NCBI RefSeq assembly: GCF_021800405.1
Contig: NZ_CP084550.1
Span: forward strand, 1,984,001-2,048,000
DNA from: Arthrobacter sp. FW306-07-I
Lineage (GTDB): Bacteria > Actinomycetota > Actinomycetes > Actinomycetales > Micrococcaceae
DNA: 64,000 nucleotides
Direction: 5' to 3'
Under the pieces are notes generated by a model that saw only the letters and a program-made list of their open reading frames with translations, made no database searches and was not told where the DNA came from. This document shows positions 25,442 through 34,688 of the stretch, one piece after another (the stretch's first letter is position 1; the number at the start of each line of letters is the position of its first letter). The translations under genes and the position numbers were made by a program.

Positions 25442-26146
25442 ATGACTGAATTTGGCGCGGTCCGGGTGCACGACGCTGTGCTGCGCCATGTAGAGGAGAG
25501 CCTGCGCTCAGGGGCGATCAAGATCGGTGACAGACTGCCTGGCGAACGTGCCCTGGCGGAGCAGTTCGGGATTTCACGCGCGTCCGTGCGGAACGCTATC
25601 CGGTCACTTGAAGTGATGGGCGTTGTCCGTTCCTCGACGGGGTCGGGGCCAAACTCAGGCACTGTTGTGGTCTCGAACCCATCGCATGCCCTGGGCGGAG
25701 CCCTGCGCATGCACGTTGCGAGCCAGCAGCTTCCCCTTAAGGACATCGTGGAGGCGCGGATCATGACTGAGACGTGGGCGCTTGAGCATGCCGCTGCCGT
25801 TTCGTGGACTCCTGAGCAACTCGATGACGCGCGGCTGCTGCTGGAGGCGATGGACGATGAAGGGTTGCCTTCTGAAATCTTCACCCTCCTGGACGCCCAG
25901 TTCCATGTCGCCCTCAGTGCATTGGCAGGCAACGTCGTGGTGAGCACGATGATGGAGTCGATGCGCGAGGCGATCCGCGACTATATCAGCGAGGCAGCGG
26001 CGCGGCAGGGGGCATGGGAGGAAGTGGTTCATGTCCTTCGGGCACACCACCACGGTATCTTCGATGCTGTTGAGGCACGGGACGGGGCGGTGGCGGCCCG
26101 TCTCGTCCGTGAACACATCGACTGGTTCTACGGTCAGGCCCGGTAA
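25442..26146 (+). CDS. GntR-family (FadR subfamily) transcriptional regulator
   Basis: The 234-residue protein has an N-terminal winged helix (LPGERALAEQFGISRASVRNAIRSLEVMGVV, residues about 35-65) and a C-terminal all-helical FCD ligand domain. The FCD domain has metal and ligand positions in the DAQFHVALSALAGN and HHHGIFDAVEARD segments (helix pattern D...H...H). It is divergent from the PDC/oxalomesaconate operon and probably represses it until a pathway acid binds. No clear ribosome site precedes ATG 25442, so it may be translated from a leaderless or short-leader mRNA. Confidence 0.85.
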   Translation: MTEFGAVRVHDAVLRHVEESLRSGAIKIGDRLPGERALAEQFGISRASVRNAIRSLEVMGVVRSSTGSGPNSGTVVVSNPSHALGGALRMHVASQQLPLKDIVEARIMTETWALEHAAAVSWTPEQLDDARLLLEAMDDEGLPSEIFTLLDAQFHVALSALAGNVVVSTMMESMREAIRDYISEAAARQGAWEEVVHVLRAHHHGIFDAVEARDGAVAARLVREHIDWFYGQAR

Positions 26147-26159
26147 GCCCGGACACGCG

Positions 26160-26192
26160 CCAGCCGCCGGACACTTTCTCTCCGGCGGCTGG
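26160..26192. terminator. Hairpin between convergent gntR and glcG genes
   Basis: CCAGCCGCCGGA at 26160-26171 pairs perfectly with TCCGGCGGCTGG at 26181-26192 around a 9-base loop. It lies midway between the convergent stop codons and probably terminates both transcripts. Confidence 0.7.
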
Positions 26193-26215
26193 AAGCGTTG
26201 GGTAGTCGGATTGCC

Positions 26216-26644
26216 TTAGGACACTTGTGCTGTGAGCCCCGCGGCCTGGATCGCCTTGGATGCTGCGGTCTCGTCGTTGTCGGAGCTGTCGCCGCTGATT
26301 CCGACGGCACCGTGGATTTCGCCGTCGCTGCCGCGGACGAGTACTCCGCCGGGCACCGGGATGAGACGCCCGCCGATGGCAGCAGCTGCGGCCGCAATGA
26401 AGTAGGCCTGCTGCTCGGCCCGTTCCATGAGGGCCCGTGACCCCATGCCGAGGGCGAGGGCTCCATATGCCTTGCCGTGGGCAATTTCGAAGCGGTTGTT
26501 CGAAGCGCCGTCCTGCCGGGCGGCGGCGATAACGTGTCCTCCCGGATCGAGCACGACGACGGTCAGCGGCTTGAAGCCGTGCTGCTGCCCTGTTGCGAGT
26601 GCCTCGGCGATGATGGATTGGGCGGTGTCGAGGTTAAGGCTCAA
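26216..26644 (-). CDS. glcG: GlcG/HbpS family protein (DUF336)
   Basis: The 142-residue single-domain protein has the family pattern [37 protein letters not shown] and [22 protein letters not shown]. Members bind haem or small molecules, and the family is often encoded beside glycolate-utilisation genes, but the biochemical role is not settled. The TTG start at 26644 overlaps the malate synthase stop as TTGA, showing translational coupling. It is the last gene of the leftward glycolate operon. Confidence 0.8.
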   Translation of the reverse strand: MSLNLDTAQSIIAEALATGQQHGFKPLTVVVLDPGGHVIAAARQDGASNNRFEIAHGKAYGALALGMGSRALMERAEQQAYFIAAAAAAIGGRLIPVPGGVLVRGSDGEIHGAVGISGDSSDNDETAASKAIQAAGLTAQVS

Positions 26645-28824
26645 GATGCGCTCCCGGCAAGGTCGGTGGTGTGTTTCTGCGCTTCGCGGCGGCGGTGGAG
26701 GATTGGTTCGGTGTACCCGGAGGGCTGGGCAGCGCCCGTGAGCACGAGCTCCCGGGCGGCCAGGAAGGCTTCGGTGTCGAATGACGGCGATAGCGGCAGG
26801 TAATCCGGATCAGCGGCATTCTGTTCGTCCACCACCTCGGCCATGCGCCGCAGCGAATCCTCCACTTGCTCCGCGGTGATAACGCCGTGGAGGAGCCAGT
26901 TGGAAATGTGCTGGGAGCTGATCCGGCAGGTGGCGCGGTCCTCCATCAACGCCGTGCCGTGAATGTCCGGGACCTTGGAGCAGCCGATGCCGGCGTTGAC
27001 CCAGCGGACGACATAGCCCAGGGTGCTCTGGATGTTGTTGTCCAGTTCGCTGCGCCGGGCATCTTCGTCCCAGCTTGCCGGATCTCCCACCGGGATGGTG
27101 AGCAGTTGCCGCAGGGTGGAGCGGCGCGCTTGGCCAAGCTGTGCCTGCTGGGCATCTACGTCGACCTGGTGGTAGTGGATGGCGTGCAGTGTCGCCGCGG
27201 TCGGGGATGGGACCCAGGCACAGTCGGCGCCGGCAAGGGGATGGGCAACCTTTTGCTCCAGCATGTCCGCCAGGTTGTCCGGCGCGGCCCACATGCCTTT
27301 GCCGATCTGCGCCCGGCCGGCAAAACCGCATTCGACTCCGATGTCCACGTTGGCGTCTTCGTAGGCTTTGATCCAGCTGGTGGAGCGCATGTCAGCCTTG
27401 CGGACCATCGGTCCGGCGAACATCGACGTGTGGATCTCATCTCCGGTCCGGTCCAGGAATCCGGTGTTGATGAACGCCACCCGGTCCCGGGCCTCCCAGA
27501 TGCACGCCTTGAGGTTCGCGGAGGTGCGGCGCTCTTCGTCCATAATGCCGATCTTGAGGGTCAGCGGGTCCAGGCCCAGGACGGATTCCACCTTTGTGAG
27601 CAGGGCGCAGGCCACGGCTACTTCATGGGGCCCGTGCATCTTGGGCTTGACGATGTAGGCCGACCCGGTCCGGGAGTTGCTTGCCGCGTTGGGTCCGCGC
27701 AGGTCGTGCACAGAGCCAAGGCCGGTGAAGAGGGCGTCAAGGATCTCCTCGGGTACCGGGTTGCCGGCTGCGTCCAGGACCGCGTCACTGGTCATCAGAT
27801 GACCCACCTGACGGATAAGCAGCAAGGAGCGGCCGGGCAGCGTCAGCTCCGATCCGTCCGGTGCCGTGTAAACGCGGTCGGGGTTGAGCCGGCGCGCGAA
27901 GGTCTTGCCGCCCTTCTCGACGTCAGCGGTCAACGTTCCCTGCATGAGGCGGAGCCAGTTCCGGTAGCCTTCCACCTTGTCTTCGGCGTCCACTGCCGCC
28001 ACCGAGTCCTCGAGGTCCATGATCGTGGTGACGGCCGACTCCAGGACAATGTCCTTCACGCCTGCCTGGTCGCCGGCTCCGATGGGATGGTTCCGGTCGA
28101 TCTGGATTTCAACATGCAGACCGTGGTGCACCAGCAGCACGGCGTCCGGTTCCGCTGAGGTTCCTCCGTAACCCGCGAACTGTGAAGGTTCGGTGAGACG
28201 GGTGGTGCCGTTGGCATTTTCGGCAACGAGGGCGCCGTCGACCACGCGGTACGCCGTCACGTCGGCGTGGGAGCCGGACGCTAGAGGAGTGTGTTCGTCG
28301 AGGAACTGCCGGCCGATGGCCACGACGGCAGCACCCCGGACGGGGTTATAGGCGCCGCTGCGCTCACGCCCTTCCGCCTCATCGATCACGTCTGTGCCGT
28401 AGAGCGCGTCATAGAGGGAACCCCAACGGGCGTTGGCGGCGTTGGTGGCGAAGCGCGCGTTCAACAGCGGTACGACCAGCTGAGGGCCGGAGACTGTGGC
28501 GATCTCCGGGTCCACACGCTCCGTGGTGATACTGAAGTCCGTTGGTTCCTCCGCCAGGTAGCCGATCGAACGGAGGAAGGCCTCGTACGCCTCAGGATCG
28601 CCGGGACCTGCGTGGGTGCGGTGAAACTCGTCGATCTGCTCCTGCAACCGGTCACGGGTTGCCAGCAATTCCCGCACCTGCGGGGAGAACTCCTCAATCA
28701 CCGATGCTGCCCCAGCCCAGAACGCCTCCTCCTCGATCCCGGTGCCGGGGAGTGCCTCATCCCGGACGAAGGCATAAAGGCCTCCGGCGACGGTGAGTCC
28801 ATTTGTCTTCACATGCGACGACAT
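26641..28824 (-). CDS. glcB: Malate synthase G
   Basis: The 727-residue protein matches the length of monomeric malate synthase G (about 720) and condenses glyoxylate with acetyl-CoA to malate. Recognisable segments are [51 protein letters not shown] (active-site Arg region), [17 protein letters not shown] and [15 protein letters not shown] near the catalytic Asp region. AAGGAG-like sequence precedes ATG 28824. Together with the oxidase and permease genes upstream it completes a glycolate/glyoxylate assimilation route. Confidence 0.93.
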   Translation of the reverse strand: MSSHVKTNGLTVAGGLYAFVRDEALPGTGIEEEAFWAGAASVIEEFSPQVRELLATRDRLQEQIDEFHRTHAGPGDPEAYEAFLRSIGYLAEEPTDFSITTERVDPEIATVSGPQLVVPLLNARFATNAANARWGSLYDALYGTDVIDEAEGRERSGAYNPVRGAAVVAIGRQFLDEHTPLASGSHADVTAYRVVDGALVAENANGTTRLTEPSQFAGYGGTSAEPDAVLLVHHGLHVEIQIDRNHPIGAGDQAGVKDIVLESAVTTIMDLEDSVAAVDAEDKVEGYRNWLRLMQGTLTADVEKGGKTFARRLNPDRVYTAPDGSELTLPGRSLLLIRQVGHLMTSDAVLDAAGNPVPEEILDALFTGLGSVHDLRGPNAASNSRTGSAYIVKPKMHGPHEVAVACALLTKVESVLGLDPLTLKIGIMDEERRTSANLKACIWEARDRVAFINTGFLDRTGDEIHTSMFAGPMVRKADMRSTSWIKAYEDANVDIGVECGFAGRAQIGKGMWAAPDNLADMLEQKVAHPLAGADCAWVPSPTAATLHAIHYHQVDVDAQQAQLGQARRSTLRQLLTIPVGDPASWDEDARRSELDNNIQSTLGYVVRWVNAGIGCSKVPDIHGTALMEDRATCRISSQHISNWLLHGVITAEQVEDSLRRMAEVVDEQNAADPDYLPLSPSFDTEAFLAARELVLTGAAQPSGYTEPILHRRREAQKHTTDLAGSAS

Positions 28825-28899
28825 ACTGCTTGCTCCTTATAAAGGGGTTCGGTGTTATGAAAATTTCTAATTTTGAAGACGGGCCTTCGTCGCCCTGTT

Positions 28900-30300
28900 T
28901 CAGATGGCTTTGCCGGGGTTGAGTATCCCTGCCGGATCGATGACGTCCTTGATTGCCTGCTGAAGGGAGCGGGACGTTTCGCCGATTTCCTCCCCGACCC
29001 ATTCCCGTTTCAGCAGCCCCACCCCGTGTTCGCCTGTCAGGGTTCCGCCCAGTCGCTGGGCGAGGTGGAACATTTCCCCGAGCGCGGCCTTTGCAGGGCC
29101 CTCGGTTATGGGCTCGTGAGGGTCGACGACGAGCATGGGGTGCAGGTTCCCGTCAGCTGCGTGGGCGACGCTGAAGATCCGCACCCCGGTACGGGACGCA
29201 ATGTCCTCGAGTCCGGCGAAGGCATCGGCGAGCCGGTCCCGCGGAACGGCGATGTCACCGATCGATACGCGCCCGAGCTTTTCCAGGGCCGGGATGGCGT
29301 CGCGCCGGGCCTTGACCAGGGCTGCGGCCTCAGCGGCATCGGCGGCGCGGTGGACCGACGTGGCGAATGGACTGATCGCCTGGACGATCTCGTCGAGCTC
29401 GAGGTGGGCACCGTAGCCATCTGTCTGGGCGAGGAGGAAGGCACCGCCGAGCTCGCGGTGCCTGGTGCCCTCAGCCAGGTCGACGGCTTCAAGGGTGGGG
29501 CCGTCCATCAGTTCCAGGATCGAGGGCTGGATGCGTGCAGCAGTGATGGCGGAGGCAGCGCGGCCGGCTGCCTCGATGTCGGCGAAGTAGGCGGCGAGGG
29601 TCTCCGTCCGCACGGGCCTCGGCCGCAGGCGAAGGGTGGCCTCTACCACCACGCCCAGGGTTCCCTCCGAGCCGATGAAGAGGGCGTTGAGGTCATAGCC
29701 GGTGACGCCCTTGATCGTCTTCCTGCCCGTGCGCAGGATTCGCCCGTCTGCCAGGACAATGGTCAGCCCAAGTACCGATTCACGGGTCACTCCGTACTTC
29801 GCGCACCACATGCCCCCCGCGTTCGTGGCAATGTTTCCGCCAATGGAGCATATTGCGGTGCTCGCCGGGTCGGGTGCATAGAAGAGCCCGTGCCGGGCGG
29901 CCGCGGCATTGACCTCGGCGTTGAGCACTCCAGGTTCGACGACGGCAATCATTTCCACCGGGTCGATGGACAGAATACGGTTCATGCGGGAGACGTCGAG
30001 CACGATCTCGCCCGCACGCGCGCTGGCCCCTGCGGCCAGGCCGGTCCCTGCTCCGCGCGGGACTACGGGGACCTGCGCGGCGTGGGCGAGGCGCAGCAAT
30101 TCGACGACGTCGTCAACGCTTTGGGCGATAACCACCCCGTCCGGAACTGTGGTGGGGACGTAGCCGGAGCGGTCCGTGGCCGCAGCTTGGCGCGCCTCGG
30201 CATCCGTGGTCGCCCGTGGGTGCGCTGCCAGCACGGCAGCAGTGGGCGAGGGGCTGGCCGCTGCGTGCGGAGCGGGGGTCGAGGCTGTCTTAACGGTCAT
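28900..30300 (-). CDS. glcD: FAD-linked oxidase, glycolate/D-2-hydroxyacid dehydrogenase (GlcD-like)
   Basis: The 466-residue VAO/PCMH-type flavoprotein has FAD-binding VPRGAGTGLAAGASA, the SIGGNIATNAGGMWCAKYG segment, GYDLNALFIGSEGTLGVV and the C-terminal HGVGLLKREWV motif of GlcD. It oxidises glycolate (or D-lactate) to glyoxylate (or pyruvate) for the malate synthase encoded 75 bases downstream. The Escherichia coli enzyme also needs GlcE and GlcF, and no such genes are adjacent here. It may therefore work as a single-subunit dehydrogenase passing electrons elsewhere. Confidence 0.88.
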   Translation of the reverse strand: MTVKTASTPAPHAAASPSPTAAVLAAHPRATTDAEARQAAATDRSGYVPTTVPDGVVIAQSVDDVVELLRLAHAAQVPVVPRGAGTGLAAGASARAGEIVLDVSRMNRILSIDPVEMIAVVEPGVLNAEVNAAAARHGLFYAPDPASTAICSIGGNIATNAGGMWCAKYGVTRESVLGLTIVLADGRILRTGRKTIKGVTGYDLNALFIGSEGTLGVVVEATLRLRPRPVRTETLAAYFADIEAAGRAASAITAARIQPSILELMDGPTLEAVDLAEGTRHRELGGAFLLAQTDGYGAHLELDEIVQAISPFATSVHRAADAAEAAALVKARRDAIPALEKLGRVSIGDIAVPRDRLADAFAGLEDIASRTGVRIFSVAHAADGNLHPMLVVDPHEPITEGPAKAALGEMFHLAQRLGGTLTGEHGVGLLKREWVGEEIGETSRSLQQAIKDVIDPAGILNPGKAI

Positions 30301-30352
30301 GATGGGCCTTCCGGTCGTTATGCAGGGGATGGAATTGGTGCCGTGCGGTTGC

Positions 30353-32098
30353 TCACGGCACCATCCATGCGAGGACGTTGGTCTGGAGCAGGACTAGGAC
30401 GGTAAGGAGTGCCAGCAGGCCGATGCTCCAGCCCAGGAGCCGGCGGAACAGCGTGCTTTCGAGCCCTTCGATCCCGACGGCGGCCGCGGCCACGGCGAGG
30501 TTCTGCAGGGAGAGCATCTTGCCCAGGACGCCGGCGGAGGAGTTGGTGGCGGCCATCAGCACCGGCGAGAGGCCGGCATGCGAGGCAGCAGTCACTTGGA
30601 GCTGTCCGAACAATGAGTTCGACGAGGTGTCCGAGCCGGTGAGCGCAACGCCGATCCAGCCCAGCACTGGAGAGAGCACTGCGAAGAGCCCGCCGGTCGA
30701 GGCGAGGGCGACGCCGAGGGTTGCGGTTTCACCCGAGAGGTTCATGACGAACGAAAGGGCCAGCACGGAGCATACGGTCAAGATCGTCCACCGGAGCATG
30801 GCCAGCGTTTTGATGTAGATCTTCACGCCTGCACCGAATGGAATCCGGTAAAGGGCGAGCGTGATAAGACCAGAGATGAGCAGGAGCGTCCCGGTGGCCT
30901 TGAGGTGGTCGAAACGCATGGTCTGCGACGAGACCGGCTTGCCGTTCTCGCCGAGGACGTCGAGCCCCGGCCAGCTGAACGAAAAGCCGCCGGCGGCAGT
31001 CAGCCAGGACTTGACCGCCGGTATCTGGGAGACGGAGAACACCGCGATGATGATGAGGTAGGGCGCTACCGCCATCCAGATCTCCCGGGGCAAGGGGCGG
31101 GTGGAAACACCCTGTTCCACCGCTGACCCTCGAGGTAGTTGGCCGGGCCGTCCCGTTCCACCGGCCGTGCCGCCGTCGACCACTGACGCTCCTGCCCGCC
31201 CGGCCACGGCCGCCGTCCCAGCGCCCAGCGCGCTGAATTCGGGTTCCCCCTCCACGGCCGCAGAATCGGCCGTCATTGTCTGGGCGGGCTTCCACACCCG
31301 GAGCAGAAGCAGGACAGCTGCGATGGCAAAGATACCGGCGAGGACGTCCGTGAGTTCGACAGTGAAGTAGTTCGAGGTAAGGAACTGAGCGATAGCGAAT
31401 ACTGTTCCCCCGACAACTGCGGCGGGCCACGTCTGGCGGACGCCGCGTTTACCGTCCACGATGAACACCAGCAGAAGCGGGACAATGAGCGCCAGGAACG
31501 GAGTCTGCCGGCCGGCCATGGACGAAACGGTTGCAAGCGGGATTCCGGTGACGCCACTGAGGGCGATCACGGGAGAGCCCATGGCGCCGAAGGCCACGGG
31601 TGCGGTGTTGGCCAGGAGCGAGACGGCTGCGGACTTGAGGGGCCTCATACCCGCTGCCATCAGCATGCCCGAAGTGATCGCCACGGGCGCGCCGAACCCT
31701 GCCAGGGCCTCCAGAAGCGCGCCGAAGCAGAATGCGATCAGGATTGTCAGGATGCGAAGGTCGCTTGAAACGGACCGGATTGTCGCTCCCAGCACTTCAA
31801 ACCACCGGGTTTCAGTTGTGAGCTTATAGACCCACAAGGCGTTGATCAGGATCCACAGGATCGGGAAAAAGCCATAGAAAGCACCCTCGGCAGTCGCGCT
31901 GAGGGCTTGGCCGACGGGCATCCGCCATACGGTGACAGCCAGCACGATGGAAAGGGCGAGGCTCGCAACAGCAGCCTTCCAGGCCTTGGTCCTGAAAACG
32001 CCGAGAAGGATGAACAGAAGGATGAGCGGAAGGGCCGCGAGTACTGCCCCAAGGACCAGCGATCCCAGAGGATCGACAACCTGGTGGAACGTTGTCAC
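30353..32098 (-). CDS. glcA: L-lactate/glycolate permease (LctP family)
   Basis: The 581-residue polytopic protein has about 13-14 membrane helices. Family landmarks are AFCFGALLEALAGFGAPVAI, NTAPVAFGAMGSPVIAL and, near the end, TGSDTSSNSLFGQLQ with AATNSSAGVLGKM. LctP/GlcA proteins import lactate or glycolate with protons. The GTG at 32098 is chosen because AAAGGAG precedes it at good spacing, whereas the upstream TTG at 32122 has none. A glycine/alanine-rich cytoplasmic loop between the two halves is variable. It is first in the glycolate operon, so glycolate is the likelier cargo. Confidence 0.88.
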   Translation of the reverse strand: MTTFHQVVDPLGSLVLGAVLAALPLILLFILLGVFRTKAWKAAVASLALSIVLAVTVWRMPVGQALSATAEGAFYGFFPILWILINALWVYKLTTETRWFEVLGATIRSVSSDLRILTILIAFCFGALLEALAGFGAPVAITSGMLMAAGMRPLKSAAVSLLANTAPVAFGAMGSPVIALSGVTGIPLATVSSMAGRQTPFLALIVPLLLVFIVDGKRGVRQTWPAAVVGGTVFAIAQFLTSNYFTVELTDVLAGIFAIAAVLLLLRVWKPAQTMTADSAAVEGEPEFSALGAGTAAVAGRAGASVVDGGTAGGTGRPGQLPRGSAVEQGVSTRPLPREIWMAVAPYLIIIAVFSVSQIPAVKSWLTAAGGFSFSWPGLDVLGENGKPVSSQTMRFDHLKATGTLLLISGLITLALYRIPFGAGVKIYIKTLAMLRWTILTVCSVLALSFVMNLSGETATLGVALASTGGLFAVLSPVLGWIGVALTGSDTSSNSLFGQLQVTAASHAGLSPVLMAATNSSAGVLGKMLSLQNLAVAAAAVGIEGLESTLFRRLLGWSIGLLALLTVLVLLQTNVLAWMVP

Positions 32099-32449
32099 AA
32101 AAGACTCCTTTGTCTGCAACAAAAATGAAAGAGGGTTTCCGCTAAATGGAAAGTGGGAGGCGCGGTTTGAATACTATGCCCCACGTCACAATGCGGTCAA
32201 TGGTTTTTTGGTGTGGTTCATCCACAGTGGTACGTCCACATGGGCCCACGCGCCTTGGCTGTCTGCCAGTGGCAAATAGGAAACCCCCTACTGCTTAAGT
32301 GAAGTAGCCAACGCGACAAGGTAGTGGCCGCTTGTAGCCATCGCGCCAAAGTTCATCGGCCCTGTCGTGGCTTTGCTACAAAAAGGCCTTGGGCGGTGCT
32401 GTGTAGCCTTCTTCGGAGAAGGCCGCCGCCAAGGACCACAGGAGGAACC
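32099..32449. other. Divergent promoter region of glcA and bioY
   Basis: No gene is seen. The half nearer bioY carries repeated GTAGCC elements (listed separately). The half nearer glcA is AT-richer around 32165-32220 and probably holds its promoter. No regulator gene of the glycolate operon is adjacent. Confidence 0.5.
32304..32381. promoter_or_regulatory. GTAGCC direct and inverted repeats upstream of bioY
   Basis: GTAGCCAACGCG at 32304-32315 is repeated as GTAGCCATCGCG at 32334-32345, exactly 30 bases on. TTGTAGC (32332-32338) also pairs with GCTACAA (32375-32381). The spacing of about three helical turns suggests binding of a regulator on one DNA face. Which protein (a biotin-responsive one is the obvious guess) is unknown. 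Confidence 0.4.
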
Positions 32450-33109
32450 ATGAGCCAACCGACGACACGAACCTCGGCAGCCAGCCGCCCCGCCGAGGCA
32501 GGGCCGGGAAGGCCGCGTCGGTTGGGGGACGCTCAGTCTCTGGCCCTTATTTCTGTGTTCGCCGCCTTAATCGCAGCCTCTGCGATCGTCCCGGGCATCC
32601 CCGTGGGAGGTTTCGGGGTGCCTATCACGCTGCAGACTCTGGCTATCATGGTGACCGGCCTCGTCCTTGGCGGGTCGCGTGCCGTCGCCGCGGTAGCGCT
32701 ATACCTCCTTCTTGCATTCGTTGGGCTGCCGATCTTCTCGGGCGGCCGAGCGAGCCTGCAGGTCCTCGCTGGCGGATCCGCCGGCTACATAGTGGGGTTC
32801 CTCCTCGCGGCCTTTCTCGTTGGCATCGCTGCGGAGCAAGTCATCCGGCGCCTCCCAGCCAGGCGGCGCGGCCTATGGTTCTTCCTCGCCAGCATCGTGG
32901 TGACTGTTGTCGCATCGCACATGCCAGGCGTGCTCGGCATGATGGTGAACCTCAAACTGTCGTGGCAGGCTGCCTTCGCCAGTGATCTGATCTTCTACCC
33001 GGGCGATATTGTGAAGGACGCCGTAGCATCCGTTGCGGCCGTGGCTGTGCACAGGGCCTTCCCTGACATCCTTGTCCGCCGCGTGAAGTACGCGAGGCCG
33101 GCGCTATGA
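32450..33109 (+). CDS. bioY: BioY family biotin transporter
   Basis: The 219-residue membrane protein has six hydrophobic segments and BioY hallmarks: VPITLQTLAIMVTGLVLG near TM2, YLLLAFVGLPIFSGG, and LAGGSAGYIVGFLLAAFLVG. BioY is the substrate-binding S component of ECF-type biotin uptake and may also work alone. ATG 32450 follows GGAGG. No bioM/bioN genes are next to it, so it either shares an energising module elsewhere or acts solo. Its stop overlaps the start of a CHY zinc-finger gene. Confidence 0.9.
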   Translation: MSQPTTRTSAASRPAEAGPGRPRRLGDAQSLALISVFAALIAASAIVPGIPVGGFGVPITLQTLAIMVTGLVLGGSRAVAAVALYLLLAFVGLPIFSGGRASLQVLAGGSAGYIVGFLLAAFLVGIAAEQVIRRLPARRRGLWFFLASIVVTVVASHMPGVLGMMVNLKLSWQAAFASDLIFYPGDIVKDAVASVAAVAVHRAFPDILVRRVKYARPAL

Positions 33110-33420
33110 AGGTTTTCGGCAGAACCGTAGACGACCAAACCCGCTGCATTCACTACCGCACCGACGTGGATGTGATAGCCATTAAGTTCAAGTGCTGTCT
33201 TCGGTACTATCCCTGCCACCTCTGTCATGAGGAAGAGGCAGGTCACAAGCCCCAAACATGGCCAAGGGAGCTGTGGTCAGAGTCAGCAGTCCTGTGCGGC
33301 GTCTGCAAATGCGAGATGTCCATCCACGCTTATCTGGCAACCACATCGTGCCCAAACTGCGCGGCTCGCCTGAACGAAAGGTGCGCCGCCCACTCCCACC
33401 TTTACTTCCAGACCATGTGA
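33106..33420 (+). CDS. CHY zinc-finger protein
   Basis: The 104-residue protein is rich in Cys and His in the CHY-finger order. TRCIHYRTDVDVIAIKF gives the C-x-H-Y of the name. Then come CCLRYYPCHLCHEE, LCGVCKCEMSIHAY and CPNCAARLNERCAAHSHLYF (landmarks CPNC and CAAHSH), binding perhaps three zinc ions. The ATG overlaps the bioY stop (ATGA), so expression is coupled to biotin uptake. Bacterial single-domain CHY proteins have no settled function. Redox, ubiquitin-like or chaperone roles known for eukaryotic relatives cannot be transferred. Confidence 0.8.
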   Translation: MKVFGRTVDDQTRCIHYRTDVDVIAIKFKCCLRYYPCHLCHEEEAGHKPQTWPRELWSESAVLCGVCKCEMSIHAYLATTSCPNCAARLNERCAAHSHLYFQTM

Positions 33421-34163
33421 CGGAGGCCATCTGATGGATCCTTCCCAAGGGCACAAACTGACTGCCAGTTTCGAGGCCATGTTTAGCAGCATGGACTGAC
33501 TCCTCCCGTTCTGGCTCGCCACTCCCACAGCGGTTATTTGGCAAGGGACAGTGCCTTGGATTGTCGTAATACGACTGTCGAACTTTGGCTGTAAGAGTCG
33601 GATTTCGCCCCGCCAGCTCCGGTATGGGCGTACGGTAAACCAAGTCCTGCTAGCGAAAGCTTGGCGGTGACCTACTCATGCAGCAGGTATGGGACCGATC
33701 CCCTTGGTTGAGAAAGCCCCTGCTGTGCGTGTGCGTCTGCACTTATGGCGCGTGCATCCCGGGGGTCACACCATCCTGTGATCCTCCGCTGTGAGCGTGC
33801 GGAACGCGGGGATGATGCTGGGCAACACGGAGCCCCGTCGACCTGAAATGTCGTTTGGCCGCCACCTGGCCAGCGTTAAGTCCTAATCCACTCACCACCG
33901 TAACTGTGACGGCAGGAGCTGCAATCCGTCCATCGTGGACACAGGTCTGCCGGTGCGATTGCCATACGCAAAAACGGAAAGCATGAGCTGACGGGAAATC
34001 ATCGCCGCGCCATCCCGGACCAAGCCCCGGGACCGGCGCGCGAGGGCAATGCCATCATCAAATGCGCGGGCAACGGCGCTGATTTGCACGGGCGCGCTCA
34101 TCCACATGAGACGTACTGCTGCATCTGCTGCTGCCAGCACAACCCAAGAGAAAGACCAACGGA
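33421..34163. other. Long stretch with no convincing complete gene
   Basis: Most of this interval shows no coding signal on either strand. From about 33911 to 34167 a plus-strand frame (ending C-C-I-C-C-C-Q-H-N-P-R-E-R-P-T-E) is open and its stop overlaps the next small gene's start, but it has no ATG, GTG or TTG. It may be the 3' part of a decayed small Cys-rich gene. No RNA gene was recognised. Confidence 0.35.
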
Positions 34164-34286
34164 ATGACCCTGCCTGAAGACTGGACGTGCAAGCACTGCG
34201 GCAACATGGTGCTGTACCGCATCGACCATAAGCCAACCTGCATCCACTACCCACATCCGCACACCGAACCCCGTGGGCTGAACTGA
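34164..34286 (+). CDS. 40-residue Cys/His-rich small protein of unknown function
   Basis: The frame starts ATG 34164, encoding MTLPEDWTCKHCGNMVLYRI and a tail with CIHYPHPHTEP. One CxxC pair plus a Cys-x-His cluster could bind a single zinc ion. Its start overlaps the stop of an open frame upstream (ATGA) and its stop overlaps the start of the next small frame (TGATG), so three tiny frames are linked head to tail. This coupling is the main support. I do not recognise the family, and phage-type origin is a guess. Confidence 0.45.
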   Translation: MTLPEDWTCKHCGNMVLYRIDHKPTCIHYPHPHTEPRGLN

Positions 34287-34411
34287 TGATCGGCCGCCGG
34301 ACTAAATGCACAGGGCCTCCGTCGAACCTCCAGTCCGGCGCACTGGTGGCCGTCTCGGCCGACGGGCAGTCGCTCGTTGTCGAGGCCGGCACGGTGCCCC
34401 TGGCGGCCTAA
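34286..34411 (+). CDS. 41-residue small protein of unknown function
   Basis: The frame begins at ATG 34286 inside the stop of the preceding 40-codon gene and encodes MIGRRTKCTGPPSNLQSGAL, ending in VVEAGTVPLAA. No motif is recognised; the second half reads like a short beta-hairpin. Support is only the start-stop overlap and GC-rich third positions. Confidence 0.35.
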   Translation: MIGRRTKCTGPPSNLQSGALVAVSADGQSLVVEAGTVPLAA

Positions 34412-34688
34412 GCCGTCGCCGGAGCGGCCGGCGGCAGATGCGGACCCTGCCGTCGTCCAGCGCGACGAGCGTCAAAGACGCCGACACCGCCACGCCCTAT
34501 CCGCCGCCTGCCATAAGCGGTAGCAGTGGGACTGTACATATGCTTGGGTGGGCAATGATTCTGCCGCGCCTGCGGAGGAGTCCTCTTGCTTTGGTGAGCT
34601 CCATCGGGGGTTGACGACGCTCAAGCGCCGACAGGATATGGAACGCAGGAGGTTCGGCTTGGCTGTAGCACTTGCACCGCGGTCAGAC

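Noticed and set aside
26866..28158. Plus-strand open frame of 430 codons opposite malate synthase G
   Set aside because: Antisense shadow of a strongly conserved enzyme; no ribosome site.
28873..30405. Plus-strand open frame of 510 codons opposite the GlcD-like gene
   Set aside because: Antisense shadow: it lacks motifs and spans both the glcD start and the next intergenic gap.
33892..34392. Minus-strand open frame of 166 codons
   Set aside because: Composition is random-like and it overlaps the better supported chain of small plus-strand frames.
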